From Streptomyces guryensis (GTDB taxonomy: Bacteria > Actinomycetota > Actinomycetes > Streptomycetales > Streptomycetaceae): a DNA stretch of 64,000 bases. Both the position numbers and the translations under genes were made by a program. The stretch's first letter is position 1; the number at the start of each line of letters is the position of its first letter. Of this stretch, positions 17,909 to 25,893 are shown piece by piece. The stretch covers positions 682,001 through 746,000 of the forward strand of contig NZ_JAJSBI010000001.1 in assembly GCF_021261325.1 (NCBI RefSeq), given 5' to 3'. The notes under the pieces are model-generated. The model worked only from the letters and a program-made list of their open reading frames with translations, was not told where the DNA came from and did not search any database.

Positions 17909-19471
17909 TTGTTCTCCGGACTCAGTACCGCGACGTTCTCCAGACTCAGAACCGCGACTCTGGCCGCGCTCTCCGCGCTGGTCACGGTCCTGGCGCTCGC
18001 CGTCGGTGTGCCGCAGGCGCAGGCGGCGGGCTCGCTGCCCTGCGACATCTACGCCGCCGCGGGCACCCCCTGCGTCGCCGCGCACAGCCTCGCCAGGGCG
18101 CTCTACTCGTCGTACAACGGCTCGCTCTACCAGGTGCAGCGGGCCTCGGACGGTGCCACCGCGAACATCGGGCTGCTGGCCGCCGGGGGGTACGCCAACG
18201 CGGCCGCCCAGGACTCCTTCTGTTCCGGCACCACCTGCATCATCACCAAGATCTACGACCAGTCCTCGCGTCACAACGACCTGACGGTCGAGGGAGCCGG
18301 CGGGGCCGGCGCGGCCGATGTCGGCGCGCCCGCCGACGCCCTGCCGGTGACCGTCGGCGGGCACCAGGTCTACGGCCTGGAGATCTCGGCCGGGATGGGC
18401 TACCGGGACAACGCCACCTCCGGCGTCGCCGTCAACGGGCAGGCCGAGGGGATGTACATGGTGACCTCCGGCACCCATGTGAACGGCAGGTGCTGTTTCG
18501 ACTACGGCAACGCCGAGACGAACAACAAGGACACCGGCAACGGTCACATGGACGCCATCAACTTCGGCACCGAGTGCTGGTTCTCCCCGTGCTACGGCGG
18601 CGGCCCCTGGGTGCAGGCCGACCTGGAGAACGGCCTCTTCCAGTCGGACTCCGGCTACAGCAAGAACACCTCGAACACCGGCACCGGGCCGATGCCCTTC
18701 GTGACGGCTTTGCTGAAGAACAACGGTCAGAACCATTTCGCGCTGAAGTACGGCAACGCGCAATCCGGCAGCCTCACCACCACCTATTCCGGCGGTGAAC
18801 CCACCACCAGCGGCTACTCGCCCATGCACCAGGAGGGCGCGATCGTCCTCGGCACCGGCGGCGACAACAGCAACGGCTCCATCGGGTCCTTCTTCGAAGG
18901 CGTCATGACCTCCGGCATCCCGACGGACGCCGCCGACAACTCGGTGCAGGCGAACATCGTCTCCGTCGGCTACGGCGGCTCGACCGGCTCCACCGGCTCG
19001 CTGACCCCGGGTTCGGAGATCTCCCTGCGCGCGACGACCTCGTGCTGCACGGGCGACTACATCCGCCACCAGAACAACGCGGCCGTCATCTCCCCGATCA
19101 CCTCCAGCAGTTCGACGCTCGACAAGAACGACGCCACCTGGATCGTCCGCCGCGGCCTGGCGAGCAGCTCCTGTGTCTCCTTCGAGTCGCGCAACTACCC
19201 GGGCGACTTCCTGCGCCACTACGACTTCCAGCTGCTGCGCCAACCCATGGACGGCACCGCGCAGTTCAGATCCGACGCCACCTTCTGCCCCACGGCCGGC
19301 AAGAGCGGCACCGGGACCTCGTTCGCCTCGTACAACTACCCGGCCAAGTTCCTCCGCCACTACGACCTCAACGTCTACATAGCGAGCAACGGCGGCTCCA
19401 ACACCTGGGACAGCGCCACGTCCTGGACCGACGACGTGAGCTGGGTCGTCAGTACGCCCTGGGCGCCGTAG
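17909..19471 (+). CDS. Secreted alpha-L-arabinofuranosidase (GH54 + CBM42/AbfB)
   Basis: Exported hydrolase that releases L-arabinose from arabinoxylan and arabinan. The TTG start at 17909 is set by an AAGGAGG site eight bases upstream and begins a signal peptide ending near VPQAQA. The GH54 catalytic domain shows CDIYAAAGTPCVAAHS, CCFDYGNAETNNKDTG, DLENGLF (predicted nucleophile Glu) and GGDNSNG (predicted acid/base Asp). The C-terminal AbfB domain (about residues 370-520) has repeated SFESRNYPGDFLRHYDF and SFASYNYPAKFLRHYDL, the arabinose-binding trefoil. The last 23 bases overlap the convergent kinase gene. It looks inserted into a two-component operon. Confidence 0.93.
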   Translation: MFSGLSTATFSRLRTATLAALSALVTVLALAVGVPQAQAAGSLPCDIYAAAGTPCVAAHSLARALYSSYNGSLYQVQRASDGATANIGLLAAGGYANAAAQDSFCSGTTCIITKIYDQSSRHNDLTVEGAGGAGAADVGAPADALPVTVGGHQVYGLEISAGMGYRDNATSGVAVNGQAEGMYMVTSGTHVNGRCCFDYGNAETNNKDTGNGHMDAINFGTECWFSPCYGGGPWVQADLENGLFQSDSGYSKNTSNTGTGPMPFVTALLKNNGQNHFALKYGNAQSGSLTTTYSGGEPTTSGYSPMHQEGAIVLGTGGDNSNGSIGSFFEGVMTSGIPTDAADNSVQANIVSVGYGGSTGSTGSLTPGSEISLRATTSCCTGDYIRHQNNAAVISPITSSSSTLDKNDATWIVRRGLASSSCVSFESRNYPGDFLRHYDFQLLRQPMDGTAQFRSDATFCPTAGKSGTGTSFASYNYPAKFLRHYDLNVYIASNGGSNTWDSATSWTDDVSWVVSTPWAP

Positions 19472-20726
19472 CCGCCGCGGGTTCGGACGCGTCGTCGGCC
19501 TCCACGGGGAGCTCGGCGGTGACCGTGAAACCGCCTCGCGGTGACGGGCCGGCCCGCAAGGCGCCGCCGGCCGCCGCGAGGCGCTCCGTCAGTCCCTTGA
19601 GCCCGGTACCGCCGATGCCCGGCAAGGACGGGGAGGGGGCCGTGGGGGGCGGGCCCTCCCCGTTGTCGGCGATCGTGAGGCTGACGCGCTCGGACGTGCT
19701 CTGCACGGTGATCTCGCAGCGCGTGGCGCCGGCGTGCCGCACGACGTTGGTGACCGCTTCCCGCACCACCCACCCCAGCAGCGCCTCGGTCTGCGGGGCG
19801 AGGGGCGCGCCCGAGCGGAGGACCACCGGTTCGACGGCCGCCGCGGACAGGGCCGAGCGGGCCCGGTCCAGTTCGGTGGCGAGGCTGCCCTCGCGGTAGC
19901 CGGTCACGGCCTCGCGGATCTCCGTCAGTGCCTGGCGGCCGACGGACTCGATGTCGCCGATCTGGGTGAGCGCGGCGTCCAGGTTCCCCGGGGCCAGCCG
20001 CCGGGCCGCCTCCGACTTCACCACGATCACCGACAGGGTGTGCCCGAGCAGATCGTGCAGGTCGCGGGAGAAGCGCAGGCGTTCCTTCTCGACCGCCTGG
20101 TGCGCCAGCTTCTCGCGGGCCGCCTGCAGTTCCCGTACCGCCTCGGACAGGGAGAGGATCGCGGCGGTGATCATCGTCGACAGGAAGGTGCCGTAGGCGA
20201 TGGTCACGGCGTCCGACCCGTCGCGGTACACGGAGACGGCACCGGCGAACGCGGCGAGCAGGATCCCCGTCCGGCCCAGCCACGGCCCGCGCAGGACCGC
20301 GCCCGTGGCGAGGCCGAGCAGCGGGAAGAACATCAGCCAGTTGCCCCCGTAGCCGAGGGCCAGAGCGGTGGTCAGCAGGGCCATCAGCAGCAGTGCGACC
20401 CGGGTGGACCGCTCCTCGCGCCTGCGCCGGTCGAAGCAGCGGAACGTCACGTAGATGTAGAGGGAGTTGAAGGCCAGCAGGCCGAGGCCACCGAACCACG
20501 GGTTGGCGGTCTTGCCCTGGATGACGTTGGAGAACGCTCCCATACCCATCAGCAGCCAGGGCAGCAGCCCGAAGCCGGTCGGCGGCGGGCCCGGGTGCTC
20601 GGGCAGCTTCCCGGTCCTGCGTGCGTCCTTCTGCGCGGCCCTGAACGCCGCCACGTCCGCCCTCCACCGGGCCCGCGCCGCCCGCCAGTGGCTCACCTGA
20701 CAGGCGACCCCTCGTATCCAGAACAT
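19449..20726 (-). CDS. Sensor histidine kinase (HisKA_3, DesK-like)
   Basis: Membrane kinase of 425 residues. Several helices lie between about residues 50 and 195. A coiled linker (VRELQAAREKLAHQAVEKER) leads to the dimerisation motif RFSRDLHDLLGHTLSVIVVK with phospho-acceptor His224. The ATPase domain has VREAVTNVVRHAGA (N box) and IADNGEG, then GTGLKGLTERL (G box). It lies directly after an ABC transporter on the same strand, an arrangement typical of antibiotic- or lipid-stress sensing. Its 3' end overlaps the arabinofuranosidase gene, so the native C-terminus may have been altered. Confidence 0.92.
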   Translation of the reverse strand: MFWIRGVACQVSHWRAARARWRADVAAFRAAQKDARRTGKLPEHPGPPPTGFGLLPWLLMGMGAFSNVIQGKTANPWFGGLGLLAFNSLYIYVTFRCFDRRRREERSTRVALLLMALLTTALALGYGGNWLMFFPLLGLATGAVLRGPWLGRTGILLAAFAGAVSVYRDGSDAVTIAYGTFLSTMITAAILSLSEAVRELQAAREKLAHQAVEKERLRFSRDLHDLLGHTLSVIVVKSEAARRLAPGNLDAALTQIGDIESVGRQALTEIREAVTGYREGSLATELDRARSALSAAAVEPVVLRSGAPLAPQTEALLGWVVREAVTNVVRHAGATRCEITVQSTSERVSLTIADNGEGPPPTAPSPSLPGIGGTGLKGLTERLAAAGGALRAGPSPRGGFTVTAELPVEADDASEPAAATAPRAY

Positions 20727-20742
20727 GTCTCCGCTCCCCCGT

Positions 20743-21462
20743 TCAGGCGGTCCGTCCGGACCGCCGGTACGACAGCACAGCGTACGAACCGAAGGCCAGC
20801 AGCCAGAGGGTCAGCACCGTGATCGCGCCGAGGGCCGGGGCGCGGCCCTCCGCCGCCGAGGTGCCCAGCTGGGCGAAACGGTAGGTGGGTGTGTACGCCG
20901 ACAGGGCGCGCAGCCAGTGCGGGAAGAGGGTGACCGGGAACCACAGGCCGCCGAGGACCGCGAGGCCCAGGTTGCACGCCATGTTCGTCACGCCGGTGGT
21001 CTGACCGGTCAGCCGGTAGCCGTTGCCCAGGCCCAGCAGGGTGAAGGGCAGCGAGCCCAGCCACAGCAGCCCCGCGACCGCCGCCCACTGCCAGGCAGCC
21101 AGCCGTACGCCGTTGACCAGGCCGCCCGCGGCGAGCACCGCGAGGATGGCCGGCAGCACCGTCACCGAGCCGGTCAGCGTCCGGCCGACGACGACCTGGC
21201 GCGGGGTCATCGGGGTCACGCGCAACTGCCGCAGCCAGCCGATCGCCCGGTCCTCGGCGACCCCGCCTCCTGTGTTGAGGGCGCAGCCGACGGCGCCGTA
21301 TCCCGCCATGCCGACCATCGCGCCGGTCTTCCAACTCCCGTCGTCCGCGCCGAGGTTGGTGAACAGCAGATACATCAGCACCGGCATCGCGATCCCGCCG
21401 ATCACAAAACCCGCGTCGCGCAGGGTCCGGCGCACTTCGAGCCGCAGATAGTCCAGCATCAC
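20743..21462 (-). CDS. ABC-2 transporter permease
   Basis: Integral membrane subunit of 239 residues with six predicted helices. It begins MMLDYLRLEVRRTLRDAGFV and has the ABC-2 core LAVLGGLWFPVTLFP. It overlaps the ATPase gene by four bases upstream and is 16 bases from the kinase gene downstream, so ATPase, permease and kinase form one operon. Probable role: export or efflux linked to the sensor. Confidence 0.9.
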   Translation of the reverse strand: MMLDYLRLEVRRTLRDAGFVIGGIAMPVLMYLLFTNLGADDGSWKTGAMVGMAGYGAVGCALNTGGGVAEDRAIGWLRQLRVTPMTPRQVVVGRTLTGSVTVLPAILAVLAAGGLVNGVRLAAWQWAAVAGLLWLGSLPFTLLGLGNGYRLTGQTTGVTNMACNLGLAVLGGLWFPVTLFPHWLRALSAYTPTYRFAQLGTSAAEGRAPALGAITVLTLWLLAFGSYAVLSYRRSGRTA

Positions 21463-22382
21463 GCCGCCTCCGTCACACGCGCGGTCAGGGCCAGGAACGC
21501 GTCGTCGAGCGAGGCGGGCGCGACCTCCAGGCCGCGTATCGCGCCCAGTTCCGCCAGTGCGACCACCGTCGCGTCCGGGTCGTCGGTGCGCAACCGTGCC
21601 CGCTCGCCGCGCACCTCCACCGACCGCACACCGGGCAGCCGCTCCAGGCCCTCCGTACCCCGCCCCGCGAGGTCGATGGCGACCAGGCTGCCGCCCACCG
21701 ACCGCTTGAGCTGCTCGCCGGTGCCGTCCGCGACGATCCGGCCCCGGTCGATGACGAGGATGCGGTCGGCATGGGCGTCCGCCTCCTCCAGATGGTGGGT
21801 GGAGAACAGCACGGTGCGGCCGAGACGGGCGTACGAGCGCATCGACGCCCAGAAGGCGTGCCGCGCCTCCACGTCCAGGGCGGCGGTCGGCTCGTCCAGC
21901 ACGATCACCGAGGGGTTCCCGGCGAGCGCCACGGCGAACCGCACGCGCTGCGTCTGGCCGCCGGACAGCCGGTCCACCCGGCGCTCCGCCAGTTCGGTGA
22001 TCCCGGCCAGCCGCAGGGCACGCGCGACGGGCATCGGATCGGGGTAGCGGCGGGCCACGAAGGACACCAGTTCCCGCACGGTGACCCGGGGCACCGCGCG
22101 TCCCTCCTGCAGCATGGCGCCGACCCGCCCGGCGCGCACCGCCTGCTCCGGGGGCGCGCCGAACAGCCGCACCGTGCCCTCGTCGGGCTCGTTCAGGCCG
22201 AGCAGCAGCGAGATCGTCGTCGACTTGCCGGCGCCGTTGCGGCCGAGCAGCGCCACGGTTTCGCCCGGCTGGATCCGCAGGTCCACGCCTTGCAGCGCGC
22301 GCACGCCGCCGAAGGTCTTGACCGCCCCCGTGAAGGACACGGCGGGGAGCGCCCCGGCCGTCGTCCCAGTCGTTTTCGTCAT
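21459..22382 (-). CDS. ABC transporter ATP-binding protein
   Basis: Nucleotide-binding subunit of 307 residues. Walker A is LLGRNGAGKSTT, the Q-loop follows, the signature is LSGGQTQRVRFAVAL, and Walker B is VIVLDEPTAALD. The switch His is in FSTHHLEEADAHADR. The C-terminal 80 residues are of the DUF4162-like kind found in drug and antibiotic exporters (DrrA/CcmA group). First gene of the transporter-kinase operon. Confidence 0.92.
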   Translation of the reverse strand: MTKTTGTTAGALPAVSFTGAVKTFGGVRALQGVDLRIQPGETVALLGRNGAGKSTTISLLLGLNEPDEGTVRLFGAPPEQAVRAGRVGAMLQEGRAVPRVTVRELVSFVARRYPDPMPVARALRLAGITELAERRVDRLSGGQTQRVRFAVALAGNPSVIVLDEPTAALDVEARHAFWASMRSYARLGRTVLFSTHHLEEADAHADRILVIDRGRIVADGTGEQLKRSVGGSLVAIDLAGRGTEGLERLPGVRSVEVRGERARLRTDDPDATVVALAELGAIRGLEVAPASLDDAFLALTARVTEAA

Positions 22383-22475
22383 GACTACGAAGCTACGGAG
22401 ACGGAGTGCCCGCCCGGCAGATGCGCTTGTACGGACTCCGGCAGGACAAATGTCACGGCCCGGGTCCGAACCATA

Positions 22476-22492
22476 TCTGACATGCCGTCAGA
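22476..22492. promoter_or_regulatory. TCTGAC-N5-GTCAGA palindrome
   Basis: TCTGACATGCCGTCAGA has the same half-sites and spacing as the site at 7735-7750. It lies in the divergent region between the ABC ATPase and the MaoC gene, 46 bases before the KstR box. Confidence 0.5.
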
Positions 22493-22538
22493 AGCCTTCA
22501 CAAGTGCCGGGCGCTGGGCTATACAGAGGGCGCCGGAC

Positions 22539-22552
22539 TGGAACGCGTTCTA
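22539..22552. promoter_or_regulatory. KstR operator
   Basis: TGGAACGCGTTCTA is a perfect TnnAACnnGTTnnA match upstream of the MaoC-ADH-SDR operon. It is the third such site in the window. Confidence 0.82.
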
Positions 22553-22639
22553 GATCGGCACTCGTGACGACCTCGGTCGCGGCCGACGGTGCGGACGGCC
22601 GCGCCGAGGTCTTGAACCATCCGAGCCACCAGGAGCCGT

Positions 22640-23497
22640 ATGCCCATCGACGCAGCGAAGGCCCTCGCCGCCGAACCCCGTTCCGGCGAGATCACCTGGG
22701 ACCGCAAGGACGTCCAGCTCTACCACCTGGGCATCGGGGCAGGCATCCCGGCGACCGATCCCGACGAGCTGCGCTACACCCTGGAGTCCCGGCTGCACGT
22801 CCTGCCGAGCTTCGCCACCGTCGCGGGCAACGGCTCGCCCGGAGTGATCAGCGGCCTGTCCATGCCCGGCGTCGACGTCGACCTGGCCTGCGTCCTGCAC
22901 GGCGGCCAGTCCCTCACCCTGCACCGCCCGATCCCCGTCGAGGGTACGGCGACCGCCACCGGCCGTATCGCCGCCGTGCACGACAAGGGCAAGGCGGCCG
23001 TCCTCGTCATGCGCACCGAGGTGGCCGACGCCGACGGCCCGCTGTGGACCAACGACGCCCAGATCTTCGTCCGCGGAGAGGGCGGCTGGGGCGGCGACCG
23101 AGGCCCCTCCGTCCGACTGGACCCGCCCACCGGCGACCCCGACCGCACCGTCGAGCGCCCGATCCGCGAGGACCAGGCCCTGCTCTACCGCCTCTCCGGC
23201 GACTGGAACCCGCTGCACGCCGATCCCGACTTCGCCAAGACCGCCGGGTTCGAGCGGCCCATCCTGCACGGGCTGTGCACCTACGGCATGACGCTCAAGG
23301 CGGTCGTCGACACGCTCCTCGGCGGGGACGTGACCCGGGTGCGGTCGTACGCCACCCGGTTCGCGGGCGTCGTGTTCCCGGGGGAGACCCTGCGCATCCG
23401 GATGTGGCGGGCGCCGGAGTCCGTCAGGGTCGCCGTGAGCGCCGTCGAGCGGGACGACGCGCCCGTCCTCGCCGACACGTTCGTCGAACACTCTTGA
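22640..23497 (+). CDS. MaoC-type enoyl-CoA hydratase (Hsd4B-like)
   Basis: Double hot-dog hydratase of 285 residues. The N-terminal half is the substrate-holding domain. The C-terminal half carries the hydratase-2 motif LYRLSGDWNPLHADPDFA with the catalytic Asp and His. Hydratases of this architecture (Hsd4B, 2-enoyl-CoA hydratase 2) act in beta-oxidation of the cholesterol side chain. The upstream KstR box and the downstream Hsd4A-like SDR support that. The start is ATG at 22640. Confidence 0.9.
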   Translation: MPIDAAKALAAEPRSGEITWDRKDVQLYHLGIGAGIPATDPDELRYTLESRLHVLPSFATVAGNGSPGVISGLSMPGVDVDLACVLHGGQSLTLHRPIPVEGTATATGRIAAVHDKGKAAVLVMRTEVADADGPLWTNDAQIFVRGEGGWGGDRGPSVRLDPPTGDPDRTVERPIREDQALLYRLSGDWNPLHADPDFAKTAGFERPILHGLCTYGMTLKAVVDTLLGGDVTRVRSYATRFAGVVFPGETLRIRMWRAPESVRVAVSAVERDDAPVLADTFVEHS

Positions 23498-23526
23498 TCC
23501 AGCAGGCAGTTGAGGGGAGCCGCACC

Positions 23527-24612
23527 ATGCGCGCAGCCGTACTGCACGAGATCGGCCAGGACAAACTGGAGGTCTTCGAGGACGTCGAGGCGACGGGCTT
23601 CGGGCCCGGCAAGGTGAGGATCCGGGTGCGGGCCACCGGGCTGTGCCACTCGGACCTGTCCGCGATGAGCGGGGTGCTGCCGCAGCCGGCGCCGTTCGTG
23701 CCCGGGCACGAGGGCGCGGGCGAGATCGTCGAGGTCGGCGAAGGTGTCAGCCACCTGAAGGCGGGCGACCGGGTCGTGGTCTGCTGGCTGCCCGCCTGCG
23801 GCGCCTGTCCGGCCTGCAAGCGCGGGCAGACCGAGCTGTGCCTGGCCGGCTTCATGAACGCGGGCACCCCCAACTTCCGCCGCCCCGGCGGCACCCCTTC
23901 CGATGTATTCGGCTTCGCGGGCACCGGCACCTTCGCCGAGGAGGTCGTCGTGGATGCGGGCTGCGCGGTGCCGATCCCGGACGACGTGCCCTTCGACATC
24001 GCCGCGCTGATCGGCTGCGGGGTCACTACCGGCCTGGGCGCCGCGCTCAACACGGCTGACGTGGAGGCCGGATCGTCGGTCGCGGTCATCGGCTGCGGCG
24101 GCGTCGGCATCTCCGCGATCCAGGGGGCGCGGCTCAAGGGGGCCGCCGAGATCGTCGCCGTCGACCCGGTCGCCTCGCGCCGCGAGTCCGCCCTCAGGTT
24201 CGGCGCCACGAAGGCGGTCTCGCCGGACGAGCTGGCCGACGCCAAGCAGAACGTCACCGGCGGCGAGGGCTTCGACTACGTCTTCGAGGTCGTCGGCAGG
24301 TCGGCCACCGCACGGACCGCGTACGAGAACACGCGGCGCGGCGGCACGCTCGTCGTCGTCGGCGCGGGCGCCCTGGACGACTTCCTGCAGCTCAACATGT
24401 TCGAGCTGTTCTTCGACGAGAAGCGGATCCTGCCGTCGATGTACGGCGGCGGCGACGTCCTGCGCTCCTACGAGCGGACCATCGCCCTGTGGCGGGCGGG
24501 CCGCGTCGAGCTGGAGGGCCTGATCACGCACCGGGTGCCGTTGTCCGACATCAACGAGGCGCTGGACCAGATGCGGACGGGCACGGCGCTGCGTACGTGC
24601 ATCGAGATCTGA
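23527..24612 (+). CDS. Zinc-dependent alcohol dehydrogenase
   Basis: Medium-chain dehydrogenase of 361 residues. Catalytic zinc ligands are C40, H61 (PGHEGAGEIVEVG) and a later Cys (IGCGVTTG). The structural zinc lobe is C91, C94, C97 and C105. The cofactor-binding motif is AVIGCGGVGISAIQG. It lies 29 bases after the MaoC gene in an operon under a KstR box. It probably oxidises a steroid or fatty alcohol (inference). Confidence 0.9.
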   Translation: MRAAVLHEIGQDKLEVFEDVEATGFGPGKVRIRVRATGLCHSDLSAMSGVLPQPAPFVPGHEGAGEIVEVGEGVSHLKAGDRVVVCWLPACGACPACKRGQTELCLAGFMNAGTPNFRRPGGTPSDVFGFAGTGTFAEEVVVDAGCAVPIPDDVPFDIAALIGCGVTTGLGAALNTADVEAGSSVAVIGCGGVGISAIQGARLKGAAEIVAVDPVASRRESALRFGATKAVSPDELADAKQNVTGGEGFDYVFEVVGRSATARTAYENTRRGGTLVVVGAGALDDFLQLNMFELFFDEKRILPSMYGGGDVLRSYERTIALWRAGRVELEGLITHRVPLSDINEALDQMRTGTALRTCIEI

Positions 24613-24617
24613 CGGGG

Positions 24618-25574
24618 GTGCCTGTGTCGCTGCCACAGCAAGGGCCGCTGGAAGGGCTGTCCGCCGTCGTGACCGGAGCCGGTCGCGGCCTGGGCCGGGC
24701 CGAGGCGCTCGAACTCGCCCGGCTCGGCGCCGCCGTCGTCGTCAACGACTTCGGTCAGCCGGGCCGGGACGGCTCGGGGAAGGCCTCGGCGGGCCCCGCC
24801 GAAGAGGTCGCCGCCGAGATCCGCGCGGCGGGCGGCAAGGCGCTCGCCCACACCGGGGACGTCGCCGACTTCCAACAGGCCCGAGGGCTCGTGGAGTTGG
24901 CGATCGGCGAGTTCGGCCGGCTGGACATCCTGGTCAACAACGCGGGCATCCTGCGCGACCGCATGGTCTTCTCCATGACCGAGGGCGAGTGGGACGCGGT
25001 GATCCGGGTCCACCTCAAGGGCCACTTCAACACCACCCACTTCGCGGCCGCACACTGGCGCGAGCGCTCCAAGGCGGTGGGCGGTCCGGTCTACGGGCGG
25101 ATCGTGAACACCTCGTCGGAGGCGTTCCTGGCGGGCTCGGCCGGGCAGCCCAACTACGCGGCCGCGAAGGGCGGCATCGTCGGCCTGACCACCTCCACGG
25201 CCCTCGCCCTCGCCAAGTACGGCGTGACGGCCAACGCGATCTGCCCGCGCGCCCGCACCCGGATGACCGAGAACGTCTTCGCCGGCTTCGAGCTGCCGGC
25301 CGACGGCCTCGACCCGCTCGCCCCCGAGCATGTCGCCCCGCTCGTCGGCTATCTGTCCTCGCCGGCCGCGGCCCGCGTCAACGGCCAGCTGCTCGTCGTG
25401 CACGGCGGCATGGTGGCCGTCGTCGAACGGCCGCGGGTGCAGGCCAGGTTCGACAGCAAACAGGACACCTTCACCTACGACGAGCTGGACGCCGTACTGT
25501 CTGCGCACTACGCGGACAGGCCGCCGGGGGAGACCTTCGGGGCGGCAGAAGTACTGGGTCTCAAGCGGGCGTAG
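24618..25574 (+). CDS. SDR family 3-hydroxyacyl-CoA dehydrogenase (Hsd4A-like)
   Basis: Short-chain dehydrogenase of about 318 residues. The NAD-binding TGAGRGLGRAEAL motif, NNAG (ILVNNAGILRDR) and the catalytic Ser, Tyr and Lys (NTSSEAFLAG, NYAAAKGG) are present. Family and context match the 17-beta-HSD type 4/Hsd4A enzymes of steroid beta-oxidation. The GTG at 24618 lies five bases after the alcohol dehydrogenase stop; the GTG at 24624 is an alternative. It completes the hydratase-dehydrogenase set for the side chain. Confidence 0.88.
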   Translation: MPVSLPQQGPLEGLSAVVTGAGRGLGRAEALELARLGAAVVVNDFGQPGRDGSGKASAGPAEEVAAEIRAAGGKALAHTGDVADFQQARGLVELAIGEFGRLDILVNNAGILRDRMVFSMTEGEWDAVIRVHLKGHFNTTHFAAAHWRERSKAVGGPVYGRIVNTSSEAFLAGSAGQPNYAAAKGGIVGLTTSTALALAKYGVTANAICPRARTRMTENVFAGFELPADGLDPLAPEHVAPLVGYLSSPAAARVNGQLLVVHGGMVAVVERPRVQARFDSKQDTFTYDELDAVLSAHYADRPPGETFGAAEVLGLKRA

Positions 25575-25591
25575 AACGGGCGTAGAGATAC

Positions 25592-25631
25592 GGAAGGGGC
25601 TCGCACACCGGCCGGTGTGCGAGCCCCTTCC
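25592..25631. terminator. Perfect 40-bp palindromic terminator
   Basis: GGAAGGGGCTCGCACACCGG (25592-25611) is followed directly by its exact reverse complement (25612-25631). It lies between the convergent SDR gene and the small minus-strand gene, so it probably terminates both. Confidence 0.85.
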
Positions 25632-25641
25632 CTGCGTGCCC

Positions 25642-25797
25642 TCAGGCAGCCGCTTCGCTGTCCTCGGCCGGCTTGCGGTGCCGGCCGCGAGGGGCCGTGT
25701 CACCGTCCTGGGCCGAACCCGAACCCCGGTGCCGGCCGTGACCGGCGTCTTCCCGGGCCTCGGCGGACAGCGGCTGCATGGTGCTTGTGTCGCTCAT
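25642..25797 (-). CDS. Small conserved Streptomyces protein (51 aa)
   Basis: Short, highly charged protein beginning MSDTSTMQPLSAEAREDAGH with two GRHR motifs (HGRHRGSGS, RGRHRKPAED). No helix or zinc motif is visible and it is probably disordered. The ATG at 25797 is preceded by GGGGTGA. I recall similar short GRHR proteins as conserved streptomycete hypotheticals, which supports coding. Function unknown. Confidence 0.68.
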   Translation of the reverse strand: MSDTSTMQPLSAEAREDAGHGRHRGSGSAQDGDTAPRGRHRKPAEDSEAAA

Positions 25798-25893
25798 CGG
25801 AAGGATTCACCCCGTCAACATGATCTTTCAAACAGCCGGGCGAGTTTAACCGGCCACCCTCCGTGCGAATCCAGACGGGCACGCCCATCGGCA

